64,000 nt of DNA from RHKX01 sp046330285 (GCA_046330285.1 JAXLSX010000001.1:1-64000); one strand, 5' to 3'; counted from the stretch's first letter, positions 25,993 to 34,516 are shown. Made by a program: numbers and translations. Notes: generated by a model not told the origin, from the letters alone.

Positions 25993-26871
25993 TCAGCTGC
26001 GCCGCTTGCGCTTCCGCTTCTGCGGGCCCTCGCCGGAGCTCGGGTCCGGCTCGGACTCGATCTCGGTCGCGGTCCCCTCGAAGTCGGAGGGTGAGGCGAG
26101 CTCGTCCTCCTTCTTGGGAGGCGACGCCTTTGAATCAGGCCACGGAACGGCTACCCCCATCTCCCACGCCGGCAGCTTCCCACCAATCCATCGGCCGCTC
26201 GGCTGTAGACCGGCCTGGAGGAACCACAGAAGAATCCCGAGGAATCCGATCGGCCCAAGAACAAAGGACAATAGGAACGCAGCGCCGAACGCCATGCCAA
26301 GCGTTCCCCAAAAGCGGGTCTGGAGTCCGACGCGCATGGCCTGAAATGCCGTATAGATCACGGTGACCGAGAAGGCGGCAACTCCGGCCAATCCAACAAA
26401 GGCACCCGCCTGGAGCCCACCCGAGTTAGCGATCAGGTCTTTCGCCCTCTCCGCAGCGTCATCTCCGGTGGTGGCCCCGGCATTGATGAAGTCGGTGGCG
26501 ACCGAGTCGTAGGCGACGCCGGTGATGATGTTCGAGGCCAGGAGCAGGATCGGCCCAATGAGGAACAGAGGCCGCAATGTCGTGGGCAGGGTCAGATTCC
26601 GGCGCCGCGCGGCAGAGAAGATGAACAGAAGGACGAGTCCGAGGACAACGAATCCCAAGCCGGCCACGATTGATCCGATGAGGATCGTCGAGGAATGCTC
26701 GGACCGGTTGATCAGCTGCTCGGCATCATCGGCGTCAACTTCGGCGCCGGTGCTCTGGAGCAGATTTCCAAAGAACACTGCCAGGATTCCAGCCAGGGTC
26801 CCGATCATCACCAAGTTGGCGCGGCCACCTTCCGACCGCACAACCTCTTCATTTAGTTCGGGCGACTCCAT
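25993..26871 (-). CDS. Membrane protein of unknown function with atypical base composition
   Basis: A 292-residue protein with about six hydrophobic segments, starting with LVMIGTLAGILAVFFGNLLQ, and a charged C-terminal tail (PKKEDELASPSDFEG, ending QKRKRKRRS). The coding sequence uses many more A/T-ending codons than its neighbours, visible across 26130-26870, which suggests later acquisition or a distinct expression class. The ATG at 26871 is the only good start. No family was recognised. Confidence 0.75.
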   Translation of the reverse strand: MESPELNEEVVRSEGGRANLVMIGTLAGILAVFFGNLLQSTGAEVDADDAEQLINRSEHSSTILIGSIVAGLGFVVLGLVLLFIFSAARRRNLTLPTTLRPLFLIGPILLLASNIITGVAYDSVATDFINAGATTGDDAAERAKDLIANSGGLQAGAFVGLAGVAAFSVTVIYTAFQAMRVGLQTRFWGTLGMAFGAAFLLSFVLGPIGFLGILLWFLQAGLQPSGRWIGGKLPAWEMGVAVPWPDSKASPPKKEDELASPSDFEGTATEIESEPDPSSGEGPQKRKRKRRS

Positions 26872-26948
26872 CTCGGCTCCTCGGGCTCATCGTTCCCGCG
26901 GGCGCGATCGCCGGAATGCGGGCTGTTCGTGGCGCGTATCTTAGGCGC

Positions 26949-27476
26949 GTGGCACATTTCGCCGTCAGCGCCGTCGGTCGCGACCGGCCCGGGATCGCCG
27001 CCGCGATCGCGGCCGGGCTGCTCGAGGTCGAGGGCAACATCGAGGATTCGCGGATGACGAACCTCGGCGGGCACTTCGCCGTGATGCTGCTCGTCTCGAC
27101 CCCCATAGCCGACCGCGAGGCGGTCGCCGCGGCCCTCGCGCCGGTCCGGGCCGAGCTCGAGCTCGAGGCGCTGACCGTGGCGCCGGTCGCCGACGCCGCG
27201 GCCACCGCGTCGCCCGATCACGTCATCACCGTCTACGGCGCCGACCATCCCGGCATCGTCCACGCGGTCACGAGCGGCCTCGCCGACAGCGGCGTCAACA
27301 TCGCCGACCTCCAGACCCGCGTCGGCGGCGCCCCGGACTCCCCGATCTACATGATGATCCTCGAGGTCGAGCTCGCCGGCCGGGACGCCGACGCGATCGC
27401 CGAGAAGCTGCGCGGGATCGGGTCGCGGAGCGAGGTCGAGATCGAGCTGCGGCCGCTCGACGCCGAGGCCCTCTAG
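26949..27476 (+). CDS. Tandem ACT-domain protein (GcvR-like)
   Basis: A 175-residue protein made of two ACT domains. The first begins HFAVSAVGRDRPGIAAAIAAGLLE and contains NIEDSRMTNLGGHFAVMLLV; the second begins HVITVYGADHPGIVHAVTSGL and contains NIADLQTRVGG. This matches the GcvR/glycine-cleavage repressor-like group, which binds amino acids and acts through protein partners rather than DNA. GTG 26949 is preferred over ATG 26916 because the first ACT strand begins at once. It lies 15 nt before def and is probably co-transcribed. Ligand unknown. Confidence 0.82.
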   Translation: MAHFAVSAVGRDRPGIAAAIAAGLLEVEGNIEDSRMTNLGGHFAVMLLVSTPIADREAVAAALAPVRAELELEALTVAPVADAAATASPDHVITVYGADHPGIVHAVTSGLADSGVNIADLQTRVGGAPDSPIYMMILEVELAGRDADAIAEKLRGIGSRSEVEIELRPLDAEAL

Positions 27477-27491
27477 GCCGTCGGCGGCCCA

Positions 27492-28016
27492 ATGCCCCAG
27501 CGCGACGTCCTCCTCTACCCCGATCGCCGCCTGAAGCAGGTCGCGACCCCTGCGCAGCCCGGCGAGAGCGAGCGCGTCGCCACCGACCTCCTCGACACGA
27601 TGGATGCCCTCGGTCACTGCGTCGGCCTTGCGGCGCCGCAGCTCGGCGAGCTCACACGGATCGTGGTCGTCGACGTCAGCGGCCACCCGAAGGCTCCGGA
27701 GAACAACGGACGGCTGGTCCTCGTCAACCCGCGGATCGTCACTTCGTCGGGCTCGGATGTCGGCCGCGAGGGCTGCCTCTCGATTCCCGACCTGACCGCC
27801 AACGTCCGCCGCGCGACCGCGGTGAGCGTCGAGCACGCCGGCGGCAGCGTCGAATCGACCGGCTTCGAGGCGCGCTGCATCCAGCACGAGATCGACCACC
27901 TCGACGGGATCCTCTTCCTCGATCGCGTCGCGTCGCTCGTCGACGACGTCTTCCGGCGGAAGCGCTACGCGGGTTCGGAGGATTCCGGGGCGGGAAGCCC
28001 GCCGTCCTCCTCGTAG
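27492..28016 (+). CDS. def: Peptide deformylase
   Basis: A 174-residue cytoplasmic enzyme that removes the formyl group from new proteins. All three family motifs are present: GLAAPQ (45-50), EGCLS with the metal ligand Cys95, and QHEIDHLDG with His132, Glu133 and His136. The C-terminal tail (SEDSGAGSPPSSS) runs over the end of the convergent small gene at 27965-28204. The last 20 residues lie beyond the catalytic core and are unlikely to matter. Confidence 0.95.
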   Translation: MPQRDVLLYPDRRLKQVATPAQPGESERVATDLLDTMDALGHCVGLAAPQLGELTRIVVVDVSGHPKAPENNGRLVLVNPRIVTSSGSDVGREGCLSIPDLTANVRRATAVSVEHAGGSVESTGFEARCIQHEIDHLDGILFLDRVASLVDDVFRRKRYAGSEDSGAGSPPSSS

Positions 28017-28204
28017 CCGGGCTCCCCCGGCAGCGGCACCGGTCCGCCGGGACGGATCGGGTAGTACTCGTTGTCGGCCGGCTCGACGATCCGGCTGATC
28101 CGCTCGCCGACCCCGAGCACCAGGTCGAGGAAGGGTGCGGCGAGACCGATCACGGCCTCGACGCGGTCGCGATTGGCGAGCTGTCCGGGAGTCATGTGCG
28201 CCAT
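27965..28204 (-). CDS. Small conserved-looking protein of unknown function
   Basis: A 79-residue protein starting MAHMTPGQLANRDRVEAVIG and ending in a Pro/Glu-rich tail. The middle (FLDLVLGVGERISRIVEP, then EYYPIRPG) has the sequence character of a real protein rather than antisense noise. Its 3' end overlaps the end of def by 52 bases on the opposite strand. ATG 28204 is the likely start; TTG 28216 is an alternative. No family was recognised. Confidence 0.5.
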   Translation of the reverse strand: MAHMTPGQLANRDRVEAVIGLAAPFLDLVLGVGERISRIVEPADNEYYPIRPGGPVPLPGEPGYEEDGGLPAPESSEPA

Positions 28205-28273
28205 CGAGCGCTGCAAGTTAGACGACCGGCCACACCCCCGCGAGCCCGGCGAGCCTCAATAGCATTGGCGCCG

Positions 28274-29395
28274 ATGGAAGCGGAGCGGACACCCGGGCGC
28301 GAGATCGTCATCTACGGCGCGAGCGGCTACACCGGCCGGCTGATCGCCGCCGAGCTCGCCGGTCGCGGCATGCCGATCGTGCTCGCGGGACGCAACGGCG
28401 CCAAGCTCGAGGCCGTCGCATCCGGGCTCCAGGCCGACGCGCAGATCCGGATCGCGGCGGTGCCGGTCAGCGATCCCGCCGGGCTGCGTGACCTGATCGG
28501 GCCCGCCGCCGTCGCGATCGGCTGCGCCGGGCCGTTCACGCTGCACGGCACCCCGGTGATCGAGGCCGCCGCCCGAACGGGCACCCATTACCTCGACACG
28601 ACCGGCGAGCAGCCGTTCATCCGCGACTCCTTCGACCGTTGGGGTGAGCCGGCGTCCGCGTCCGGCGCGGCTCTCGTCAGCGGGTTCGGCTTCGACTACG
28701 TGCCCGGCGACATGCTCGCCGCCCTGACCGCCGACGGGCTCGGTCACGTCGACGAGCTGACCCTCGCCTACCAGGTGGACGACCTCGGCACCACTCGCGG
28801 CACCACGCTCTCGGCGCTCGAGATGATCAAGGGCGGCGACGTCGAGTGGCGCGACCGCCGCTACGTCGAGGCATCACGGCGGGCGGGGCGCGGGCGCTTC
28901 GGCTTCCCGGCGCCGATCGGCGTCCAGCGCGTCGGGCGCTACCCGTCGGGTGAGCAGATCACCGTGCCGCGCCACGTCGAGGTGGACACGGTCCGGACCG
29001 TGATCGGCCTGCGAGGGCTGATCGGTGCCGAGCTCGGACCAGCGGCGGCACCGCTGATGACCGCGAGCGGCTACGCGATGGCGACGCCGCTGCGCGCCCT
29101 CGCGGCCAAGGTGGTCGAAAGGCTGCCGGAGGGACCGCCGGAGAGCGCTCGGCAGAAGGCGCGCTACACGATCGTCTGCGAGGCGCGAACGCCGGCCGGG
29201 ACCCGGACCGGGGTGCTCCGCGGCGGCGACGTCTACGGGATCACCGCCCGGATCATCGCCGAAGGTGCCGCCCGGATGGCGGAGCCCGGCTACGACCGGA
29301 GCGGAGCGCTGGCGCCGTCGCAGGCGTTCGACCCCGCCGACTTCCTCGCGGCACTCGAGCCGTACGGGATCACGACCGAGATCGACCCGCGCTGA
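28274..29395 (+). CDS. Saccharopine-dehydrogenase-like / trans-acting enoyl-reductase family protein
   Basis: A 373-residue NAD(P)-binding protein. The N-terminal Rossmann motif is IVIYGASGYTGRLIAAELAGRG, followed by VLAGRNGAKLEAVA. GCAGPFTLHGTPVIEAAARTGTHYLDTTGE is diagnostic of this family, which includes mycobacterial trans-acting enoyl reductases and many uncharacterised oxidoreductases. The ATG at 28274 starts just before the Rossmann strand. It is followed 11 nt later by the zinc-ribbon gene. Substrate unknown; no polyketide synthase is nearby, so a role in lipid synthesis is not supported by this window. Confidence 0.85.
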   Translation: MEAERTPGREIVIYGASGYTGRLIAAELAGRGMPIVLAGRNGAKLEAVASGLQADAQIRIAAVPVSDPAGLRDLIGPAAVAIGCAGPFTLHGTPVIEAAARTGTHYLDTTGEQPFIRDSFDRWGEPASASGAALVSGFGFDYVPGDMLAALTADGLGHVDELTLAYQVDDLGTTRGTTLSALEMIKGGDVEWRDRRYVEASRRAGRGRFGFPAPIGVQRVGRYPSGEQITVPRHVEVDTVRTVIGLRGLIGAELGPAAAPLMTASGYAMATPLRALAAKVVERLPEGPPESARQKARYTIVCEARTPAGTRTGVLRGGDVYGITARIIAEGAARMAEPGYDRSGALAPSQAFDPADFLAALEPYGITTEIDPR

Positions 29396-29406
29396 GGACC
29401 GAGGCG

Positions 29407-30054
29407 ATGGCCGGCCACCAGCAGCGCGACGCCCACTACCCGTGCCCGGCATGCGGCGCGACCCTCTACGGCTGGACCGCCGCCCACGATCCTCTCGACC
29501 GCGGCCGCAAGGTCGTTCTCGACCGCTGCGAGAGCTGCGGGCTGGCGGTCACCCGGCGGCGGGAGCCGCCCGATGCAGAGGCCGAGATCCACGCGCTCCT
29601 CGACCGCAACGAAGCCGGCGTCGTCGAGATCGTGGCCCCGAACCGGCGCAGCTTCCAGGGCAGCCTCGGCGGCGCCCAGTGGGCGGGACTCGAGCCGGAG
29701 ATCCACCGGCTCCACCTGACGCCGGCCGCGCTGAAGCTGCTGCTCGCGAAGCAGGGACTCGAGGTGACCGAGAGTGGCACGCCGTTCCGGAACCGCTCGT
29801 TCAAGCTGATGTGGCAGACGGTCGTCAACGCCTTCACCTACCGCGACAACTTCATGCGCAACCGCCGCGCCGGCCGCCTCCCGGAACCCGAGACCGGGCG
29901 CGAGAAGTTCCTCTACCGGCTCGACTGGATCGTGACGATCCTCGTCGCCGTGCCGGCTGCGATGTTCGCGCTGCCCGCCGAGCTGCTCGCCACGGTCTTC
30001 GCCCGCGGCGGCGTGCTGACGGCGACGGCTAGGAGCGCTCCAGACGCTCGCTGA
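29407..30054 (+). CDS. Zinc-ribbon membrane-associated protein of unknown function
   Basis: A 215-residue protein. CPACG (about 18-22) and CESCG (about 43-47) form a four-cysteine zinc ribbon. The middle (QWAGLEPEIHRLHLTPAALKLLLAKQGLEV) resembles the C-terminal part of SAM-methyltransferase-like proteins, but no SAM-binding GxGxG motif is present. A hydrophobic segment near the C-terminus (IVTILVAVPAAMFALPAELLATVF) could anchor it. It follows the oxidoreductase gene closely and overlaps the convergent channel gene by 26 bases. Function unknown. Confidence 0.7.
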   Translation: MAGHQQRDAHYPCPACGATLYGWTAAHDPLDRGRKVVLDRCESCGLAVTRRREPPDAEAEIHALLDRNEAGVVEIVAPNRRSFQGSLGGAQWAGLEPEIHRLHLTPAALKLLLAKQGLEVTESGTPFRNRSFKLMWQTVVNAFTYRDNFMRNRRAGRLPEPETGREKFLYRLDWIVTILVAVPAAMFALPAELLATVFARGGVLTATARSAPDAR

Positions 30055-30475
30055 GGCTCCGGACCTCGGCCCGGAGCTCGCGGACCTCGGCGAGGAGCTC
30101 GTCGTCGGCGTCGGTGCGGGTGCTCTTCTGCGCCCGGGCGACGAAGGCGCTCGTGATCGTCGCCGTGACCACCGATAGCAGGGCAAGGCCGCCGAGCAGC
30201 ACGAGCGACGCGATGATCCGGCCGGCCGAGCTCGCGGGGACGACATCGCCATAGCCGACCGTCGTCACGGTCTGTAACGCCCACCACATGCCGAGCCAGA
30301 TCGTCGGGAAGCTCTTCTCGTCGACGAGGTGCTCGACGATCCCGAAGATGATCACCGCGATCAGCCAGATCGAGGCGATCAACCCGGCGGCGAACCGCGG
30401 TTTGATCGTGTCCCGGTCGGCGCGCTCGCGGATTCGATCCCCGAGTTGGCCTGTTCGCCCGGATGAATCGCCCAT
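30029..30475 (-). CDS. Two-helix potassium-channel-like protein
   Basis: A 148-residue membrane protein of the ion-channel (Ion_trans_2) family. Helix 1 is AAGLIASIWLIAVIIFGIVE, the pore loop has the selectivity filter TVTTVGYGDVVP, and helix 2 is IIASLVLLGGLALLSVVTATIT. A C-terminal heptad-like segment (LLAEVRELRAEVRSLSERLE) should form a coiled coil that holds a tetramer together. No regulatory RCK domain is attached. It converges on and overlaps the zinc-ribbon gene. Confidence 0.87.
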   Translation of the reverse strand: MGDSSGRTGQLGDRIRERADRDTIKPRFAAGLIASIWLIAVIIFGIVEHLVDEKSFPTIWLGMWWALQTVTTVGYGDVVPASSAGRIIASLVLLGGLALLSVVTATITSAFVARAQKSTRTDADDELLAEVRELRAEVRSLSERLERS

Positions 30476-30534
30476 CGCGGCGCTGAACCTACATCAACGC
30501 ATGCCGGTGATCCCGAGCGCCTATGCTGTTCCGC

Positions 30535-30801
30535 ATGGAAGGTGGATTCGGAATGTTCGGCGACCCCGACGACCTCCAGGCACGCCTCGGCGAGCTCGCG
30601 GAGTCGATGCAGGGCGCCCAGAAGGTGGCCTTCGCCGACCAGGCGATCCAGCTCGCGGTGACGATGACCGTTGCGGCCATCGGCCAGGTCGAGCTCAGCG
30701 GCACCTCCGACGAGCAGGCAACGCAGGTCCGCGACGTGATCCGGATGATCTTCCCCGAGGCAGTGACGCTCGTCTCGGAAGCCCGCCAGGGCCTCAGCTA
30801 G
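30535..30801 (+). CDS. Small protein of unknown function
   Basis: An 88-residue, mostly helical protein starting MEGGFGMFGDPDDLQARLGE, with LAVTMTVAAIGQVELSGTSDEQATQVRD in the middle. Codon usage fits the host and the frame is open from a plausible ATG at 30535 (30523 is an alternative). The Gly/Met-rich start and amphipathic helices suggest a small oligomer-forming protein, but no family was recognised. Confidence 0.55.
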   Translation: MEGGFGMFGDPDDLQARLGELAESMQGAQKVAFADQAIQLAVTMTVAAIGQVELSGTSDEQATQVRDVIRMIFPEAVTLVSEARQGLS

Positions 30802-31121
30802 ACGCGGGTCTTTCGGCGGCCACGGCCGGCCGGCGCTGCGCGGTTCCCAACGGTGGTTTTGGCTGGGGAAAGGGAGCGAAGAGCTCGCGGTAGTTCCCTC
30901 GTTGGGTCGCGGTCGACCCGCTGAGGAGGTTCATGCCCGCATATGGGAGTAGACCGGGGTCAGCGGACCGTTGGGCCGGATTGTGCGTCATATAGACGCC
31001 TACCCCTGCCCAGTGCCTCTCGCTTCCCCCCGCCAACGACCTCTCCCCAGCCAAGAACACCGCGCACCTCTAGGCGAACGCGCCCGTCCTCGGACACCCT
31101 CACCCGAAACTTCCGCGAGAG
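30802..31121. other. 320-bp gap of different composition
   Basis: This stretch has lower GC and more mixed sequence than its surroundings, including CGGTGGTTTTGGCTGGGGAA and GCATATGGGAG. No family was recognised in any frame. A minus-strand frame (31060-30794) reads VYMTHNPAQRSADPGLLPYA, which could be a remnant of an unrecognised gene, but it lacks support. No tRNA, terminator or repeat was seen. Confidence 0.35.
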
Positions 31122-31391
31122 CTAGGCCGCGAACCGGGCCTCGGCGCGCGCCTTCCGCTTGGCTGCCTCGACCTCGCGGTCCTTCGGCGGCGCATTCGTG
31201 ACGAGTCCGTCGAGGAGCCGCTGGGTGGCCTCGGCGACCTCGGCGACGGCGCGCTCGAACACCTCGGCGTTCGCCTGCGAGGGCTTCGTCGATCCGCTGA
31301 TCTTGCGGACGTACTGAAGCGCTGCGTCCTGGACCTCCTCGTCGGAGGCGGGGGGCTCGAAATTGTGGAGTTGTCTGATGTTCCTGCACAT
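31122..31391 (-). CDS. DUF2277 family protein
   Basis: An 89-residue protein beginning MCRNIRQLHNFEPPASDEEV, the characteristic start of DUF2277. It continues with ALQYVRKISGSTKPSQANAE and RLLDGLVTNAPPKDREVEAA, both typical of the family. It is small, soluble and probably helical; DUF2277 proteins are widespread in actinobacteria and have no assigned biochemical role. It lies 33 nt after the epimerase stop and may share its transcript. Confidence 0.88.
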   Translation of the reverse strand: MCRNIRQLHNFEPPASDEEVQDAALQYVRKISGSTKPSQANAEVFERAVAEVAEATQRLLDGLVTNAPPKDREVEAAKRKARAEARFAA

Positions 31392-31424
31392 GGCGCCGAT
31401 GCTACGGCGCCGGAGGCCGGGCCG

Positions 31425-32543
31425 CTACCCCACCAGCCCCGCGCGGCGCAGCGCTTCGAGAGCGGCGTCGCCCGACTCGCCGGCACTCTGGCGGGCGACC
31501 CACTCGACGAGCTCGGGCAGGCCCTGCTCGAGCGTCGTCTCCGCCTCGAAGCCGAGGACGTCGCGGGCCAGCGATACATCGGCGAAGCAGTGGCGGATGT
31601 CCCCCGTCCGGAACTCGCCGGTGATCTCGGGTTCGAGCCCGGGTGCGAGCAGATCGCACAGGCGCCGGGCCAGCTCGCCGATCTCGACCCGGCGGCCGGT
31701 GGCGACGTTGAACGCCCGCCCCGGTGCCCCGGGTGCATCCATGGCGGCCCGCGTCGCGGCGACGACGTCGGCGACGTGGACGAGGTCGCGGATCTGCCCG
31801 CCGTCCTCGAAGACCCGCGGTGGGTCGCCGCCGAGCAGGCGCGAGGAGAAGATCGCGGCGACGCCGGTGTACGGATTCGCGAGCGCCTGCCGCGGTCCGT
31901 AGGTGTTGAGGTAGCGCAGCGCTACTGCCTCGAACCCGTAGGCGCCGCCGAGGACGAGCGCCAGCTCCTCGGTGTCGCGCTTGCCGACCCCGTAGACGCT
32001 TACGGGCTGCAGCGGCTTGTCCTCGCTCAGGGCCACCGGCTCGGTCTCGCGCCCGCACTCCGGGCAGACGGGCTCCCAGCGGCGCTCGCGCAACTGCGCC
32101 ACCGGCCGCACCCCGGGCAGCACGACGCCGTGGTCGGGACAGCGGTACGCGCCCTCTCCGTAGACGACCATCGACGAGGCGACGACGACCCGGCGGATCC
32201 GGTCGCGCCGCGCGATCACGCCCTCGAGCAGGGTCGCGGTCCCGCCGGAGTTGGAGTCGATCGCCTTGCGGACGTTGATCATCGACTCGCCGTTGCCGAC
32301 GATGCCGCCGAGGTGGAAGACCCGGTCGACCCCGTCGAGGGCGGTCGCGACGTCGTCGGGGTCGCGGAGATCGCCGATCCGCAGGTCCGCCGCCGGATCG
32401 AGATGCACCGGCGGCTGCCCGGAGGGATGGGCGAGCGGGTCGAGGTTGTCGAGGATGCGGACCTCTTCGCCGGCCTCGAGCAGGGCGTCGACGAGATGGG
32501 AGCCGATGAACCCGGCGCCGCCGGTGACGAGGACGCGGCTCAC
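31425..32543 (-). CDS. NAD-dependent sugar epimerase/dehydratase with zinc-ribbon insert (dTDP-rhamnose 4-epimerase-like)
   Basis: A 372-residue extended short-chain dehydrogenase. The NAD motif is VLVTGGAGFIGSHLVDALLE and the catalytic pair is in SVYGVGK. After VVYGEGAYR there is an insert with CPDH and, about 25 residues later, CPECG, which looks like a zinc ribbon. This insert and the PRQALANPYTGVAAIFSSR text match the group annotated as dTDP-L-rhamnose 4-epimerases. GTG 32543 overlaps the stop of the membrane glycosyltransferase (GTGA). It should act on a nucleotide sugar in the cytoplasm; the exact sugar is uncertain. Confidence 0.85.
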   Translation of the reverse strand: MSRVLVTGGAGFIGSHLVDALLEAGEEVRILDNLDPLAHPSGQPPVHLDPAADLRIGDLRDPDDVATALDGVDRVFHLGGIVGNGESMINVRKAIDSNSGGTATLLEGVIARRDRIRRVVVASSMVVYGEGAYRCPDHGVVLPGVRPVAQLRERRWEPVCPECGRETEPVALSEDKPLQPVSVYGVGKRDTEELALVLGGAYGFEAVALRYLNTYGPRQALANPYTGVAAIFSSRLLGGDPPRVFEDGGQIRDLVHVADVVAATRAAMDAPGAPGRAFNVATGRRVEIGELARRLCDLLAPGLEPEITGEFRTGDIRHCFADVSLARDVLGFEAETTLEQGLPELVEWVARQSAGESGDAALEALRRAGLVG

Positions 32544-33823
32544 CAGACCGTGTCCAGCAGGATCTGGGTGAGCAGGGCCTGGGCGACGAGGAAGGCGCAG
32601 ATCGCGGGCGCCCACCGGAGCGGGACGAGGGTCGCGGCGGCCACCGCCGCGAGCGGTCCCATGAAGAGCCAGATCCGCTCCGTCTCCGCCTTGGTGAGCC
32701 CGATCAGCACCGAGACGAGGACGATAGCCGCGAGCCCGACCGCGGCGGGGTCACCGGTGCCGAGGGCTCGAGCCGCGTACCAGGCCGTCGGGATCCCGAG
32801 CGCGACCGCGAAGGCGACCGGCGAGCCGAACAGCCAGAAGAGATACGGCCGGGCGTTGGCGATTCCGAGCGAGTAGGCGTCCCCCGCGGCGCGCACCGAT
32901 CCGATCGGGTCGAACCCGGTCAGCGCGTAGAGCGCGAGATAGAAGCCGACCAGGACGACCCCGGCCACCAGCGCCATCCCGACCGCGGAACGGATGCCGC
33001 CACGGAGCAGGCGGACGACCGCCGCGAAGGCCCCGATCGCGAGCAGTGCCCATGAGAAGAACGACGCGAACGCGAACGCGAGCGCGCCGGCGATCCACGA
33101 CCCGAGGCCCGAACCGACCAGCAGGGACGCCGCGACGAGGCCGAGCGTCGCGAAGACGGCGTCGGTCGACAGCACCCCGTAGAGCAGCGCCGCCGGCGAA
33201 AAGGCGATCAGCATCGCGGCCGCCCGGGCGCGCCCGTCCGCCATCCCGAGCCGGCGGGCGAGCAGCCAGGTCAGCGGCGCGGCGGCGGCTCCGATCGCGA
33301 TCACGAGCGCCGCGAAAGCGCGCGGGCTGTCGATCCCAGTCGCCTCGAGCAGGACCAGCAGGCCGGGCGGGTGGGCGGAGGGATGGATCGGCAGCGTCGG
33401 CGACAGCTCGGCGAAGCGGTCGAGGAAGGCGTGCAGGCCGAGCGAATCGATCGCCGGGAGCACCGGCAGGTACTCGTTCGCCGCCTCCGGATCGCTGCCG
33501 AAGACCGCGTACCAGCCGTCGGCGCCGTCGCGGGCCAGCGACAGGCCGAGCCGAGCCGCGAGCGCGATCGCGAACACGCCCCCGACGAACGCGAGGGTGC
33601 CCCCGCGGCCGGCGAGCAGCGGCACGGCGGCGAGCAGGGAGATCGCGACAACCGGAAGGCCGATCAGCGCGTATGTATCGACATGCGGATCCCAGGTGGC
33701 GAAGAACGGCGGCAGCGGAGTGCCGAGGCCCCCACCCCCGGCGTGGACGGCGAGACCGACGGCGACCGTGAGCAGGCCGACCACGGTCAGGCCGACGGCC
33801 GTGCGGGTTCCGGGCGCGTTCAT
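32540..33823 (-). CDS. Polytopic membrane glycosyltransferase-like protein (GT-C type)
   Basis: A 427-residue protein with about ten to twelve membrane segments. The long loop after the first helices contains DPHVDTYALIG and later EYLPVLPAIDSLGLHAFL and HPSAHPPGLLVLLEATG. The acidic and His-rich periplasmic loop and overall topology fit GT-C enzymes that use polyprenyl-phosphate sugars, for example mannosyltransferases. LTKAETERIWLFMGPL in the last third is a feature shared with related actinobacterial proteins. It is translationally coupled to the epimerase and divergent from the GT2 gene. Confidence 0.75.
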   Translation of the reverse strand: MNAPGTRTAVGLTVVGLLTVAVGLAVHAGGGGLGTPLPPFFATWDPHVDTYALIGLPVVAISLLAAVPLLAGRGGTLAFVGGVFAIALAARLGLSLARDGADGWYAVFGSDPEAANEYLPVLPAIDSLGLHAFLDRFAELSPTLPIHPSAHPPGLLVLLEATGIDSPRAFAALVIAIGAAAAPLTWLLARRLGMADGRARAAAMLIAFSPAALLYGVLSTDAVFATLGLVAASLLVGSGLGSWIAGALAFAFASFFSWALLAIGAFAAVVRLLRGGIRSAVGMALVAGVVLVGFYLALYALTGFDPIGSVRAAGDAYSLGIANARPYLFWLFGSPVAFAVALGIPTAWYAARALGTGDPAAVGLAAIVLVSVLIGLTKAETERIWLFMGPLAAVAAATLVPLRWAPAICAFLVAQALLTQILLDTVW

Positions 33824-33871
33824 CGGCCGTCCATCTTCACAGCGTTAGCCTCCCCGGAGGCTTTGCCGACC

Positions 33872-34516
33872 GTGAACACCATCGACGTCATCCTGCCGGT
33901 GCTCGACGAGGCGTCCGCCATACCGGGAGTGCTGAACGCCCTTCCTGCGGGGTATCGGCCCATCGTGGTGGACAACGGATCGACCGACGGATCGGATGAG
34001 ATCGCCGCCGGGCTCGGCGCCGAGGTGGTCGACGAGCCGCAGCGCGGCTTCGGCGCCGCCTGCTTCGCCGGGCTCACGGCCGCCGCCTCCGATGTCGTCT
34101 GCTTCATGGACTGCGACGGCTCGCTCGATCCCGGCGAGCTCGATCGCGTCAGCGCACCCGTAGCCACCGGGAACGCCGACCTGGTGCTGGGCACGCGGAT
34201 CGCCGAGGCCGGCGCCTGGCCCCTCCACGCCCGGATCGCGAACCGCGCCCTCGGGCTGATGGTCCGCCGTCGCGCCGGCAGGCTGACCGACATCGGCCCG
34301 ATGCGGGCCGCCCGCCGCGAGGCGCTGCTCGGGCTCGGGCTCCGCGACCGCCGTTTCGGCTGGCCGCTCGAGATGGTCCTCCGCGCCGCCGACGAGGGCT
34401 GGCGGATCGAGGAGGTCCCAGTCACCTACCGGCGCCGCGAGGGCCGGTCGAAGGTGACCGGCACCGTCCGCGGCACGGTCCGGACGATCGCCGACATGAC
34501 GAAGGCGATGCGATGA
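33872..34516 (+). CDS. Glycosyltransferase family 2 (polyprenyl-phosphate sugar synthase-like)
   Basis: A 214-residue GT-A enzyme. VILPVLDEASAIPGVLNAL opens the fold, VVDNGSTDGSDEIA binds the nucleotide, and FMDCDGSLDPGEL carries the D-x-D metal motif. The C-terminus (IEEVPVTYRRREGRSKVTGT) matches dolichol-phosphate-mannose-synthase-like enzymes but lacks membrane helices. GTG 33872 is preceded by GGAGG at 33855. It should load a sugar from a nucleotide donor onto a lipid or small acceptor. It is coupled to the next gene by an ATGA overlap. Confidence 0.88.
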   Translation: MNTIDVILPVLDEASAIPGVLNALPAGYRPIVVDNGSTDGSDEIAAGLGAEVVDEPQRGFGAACFAGLTAAASDVVCFMDCDGSLDPGELDRVSAPVATGNADLVLGTRIAEAGAWPLHARIANRALGLMVRRRAGRLTDIGPMRAARREALLGLGLRDRRFGWPLEMVLRAADEGWRIEEVPVTYRRREGRSKVTGTVRGTVRTIADMTKAMR

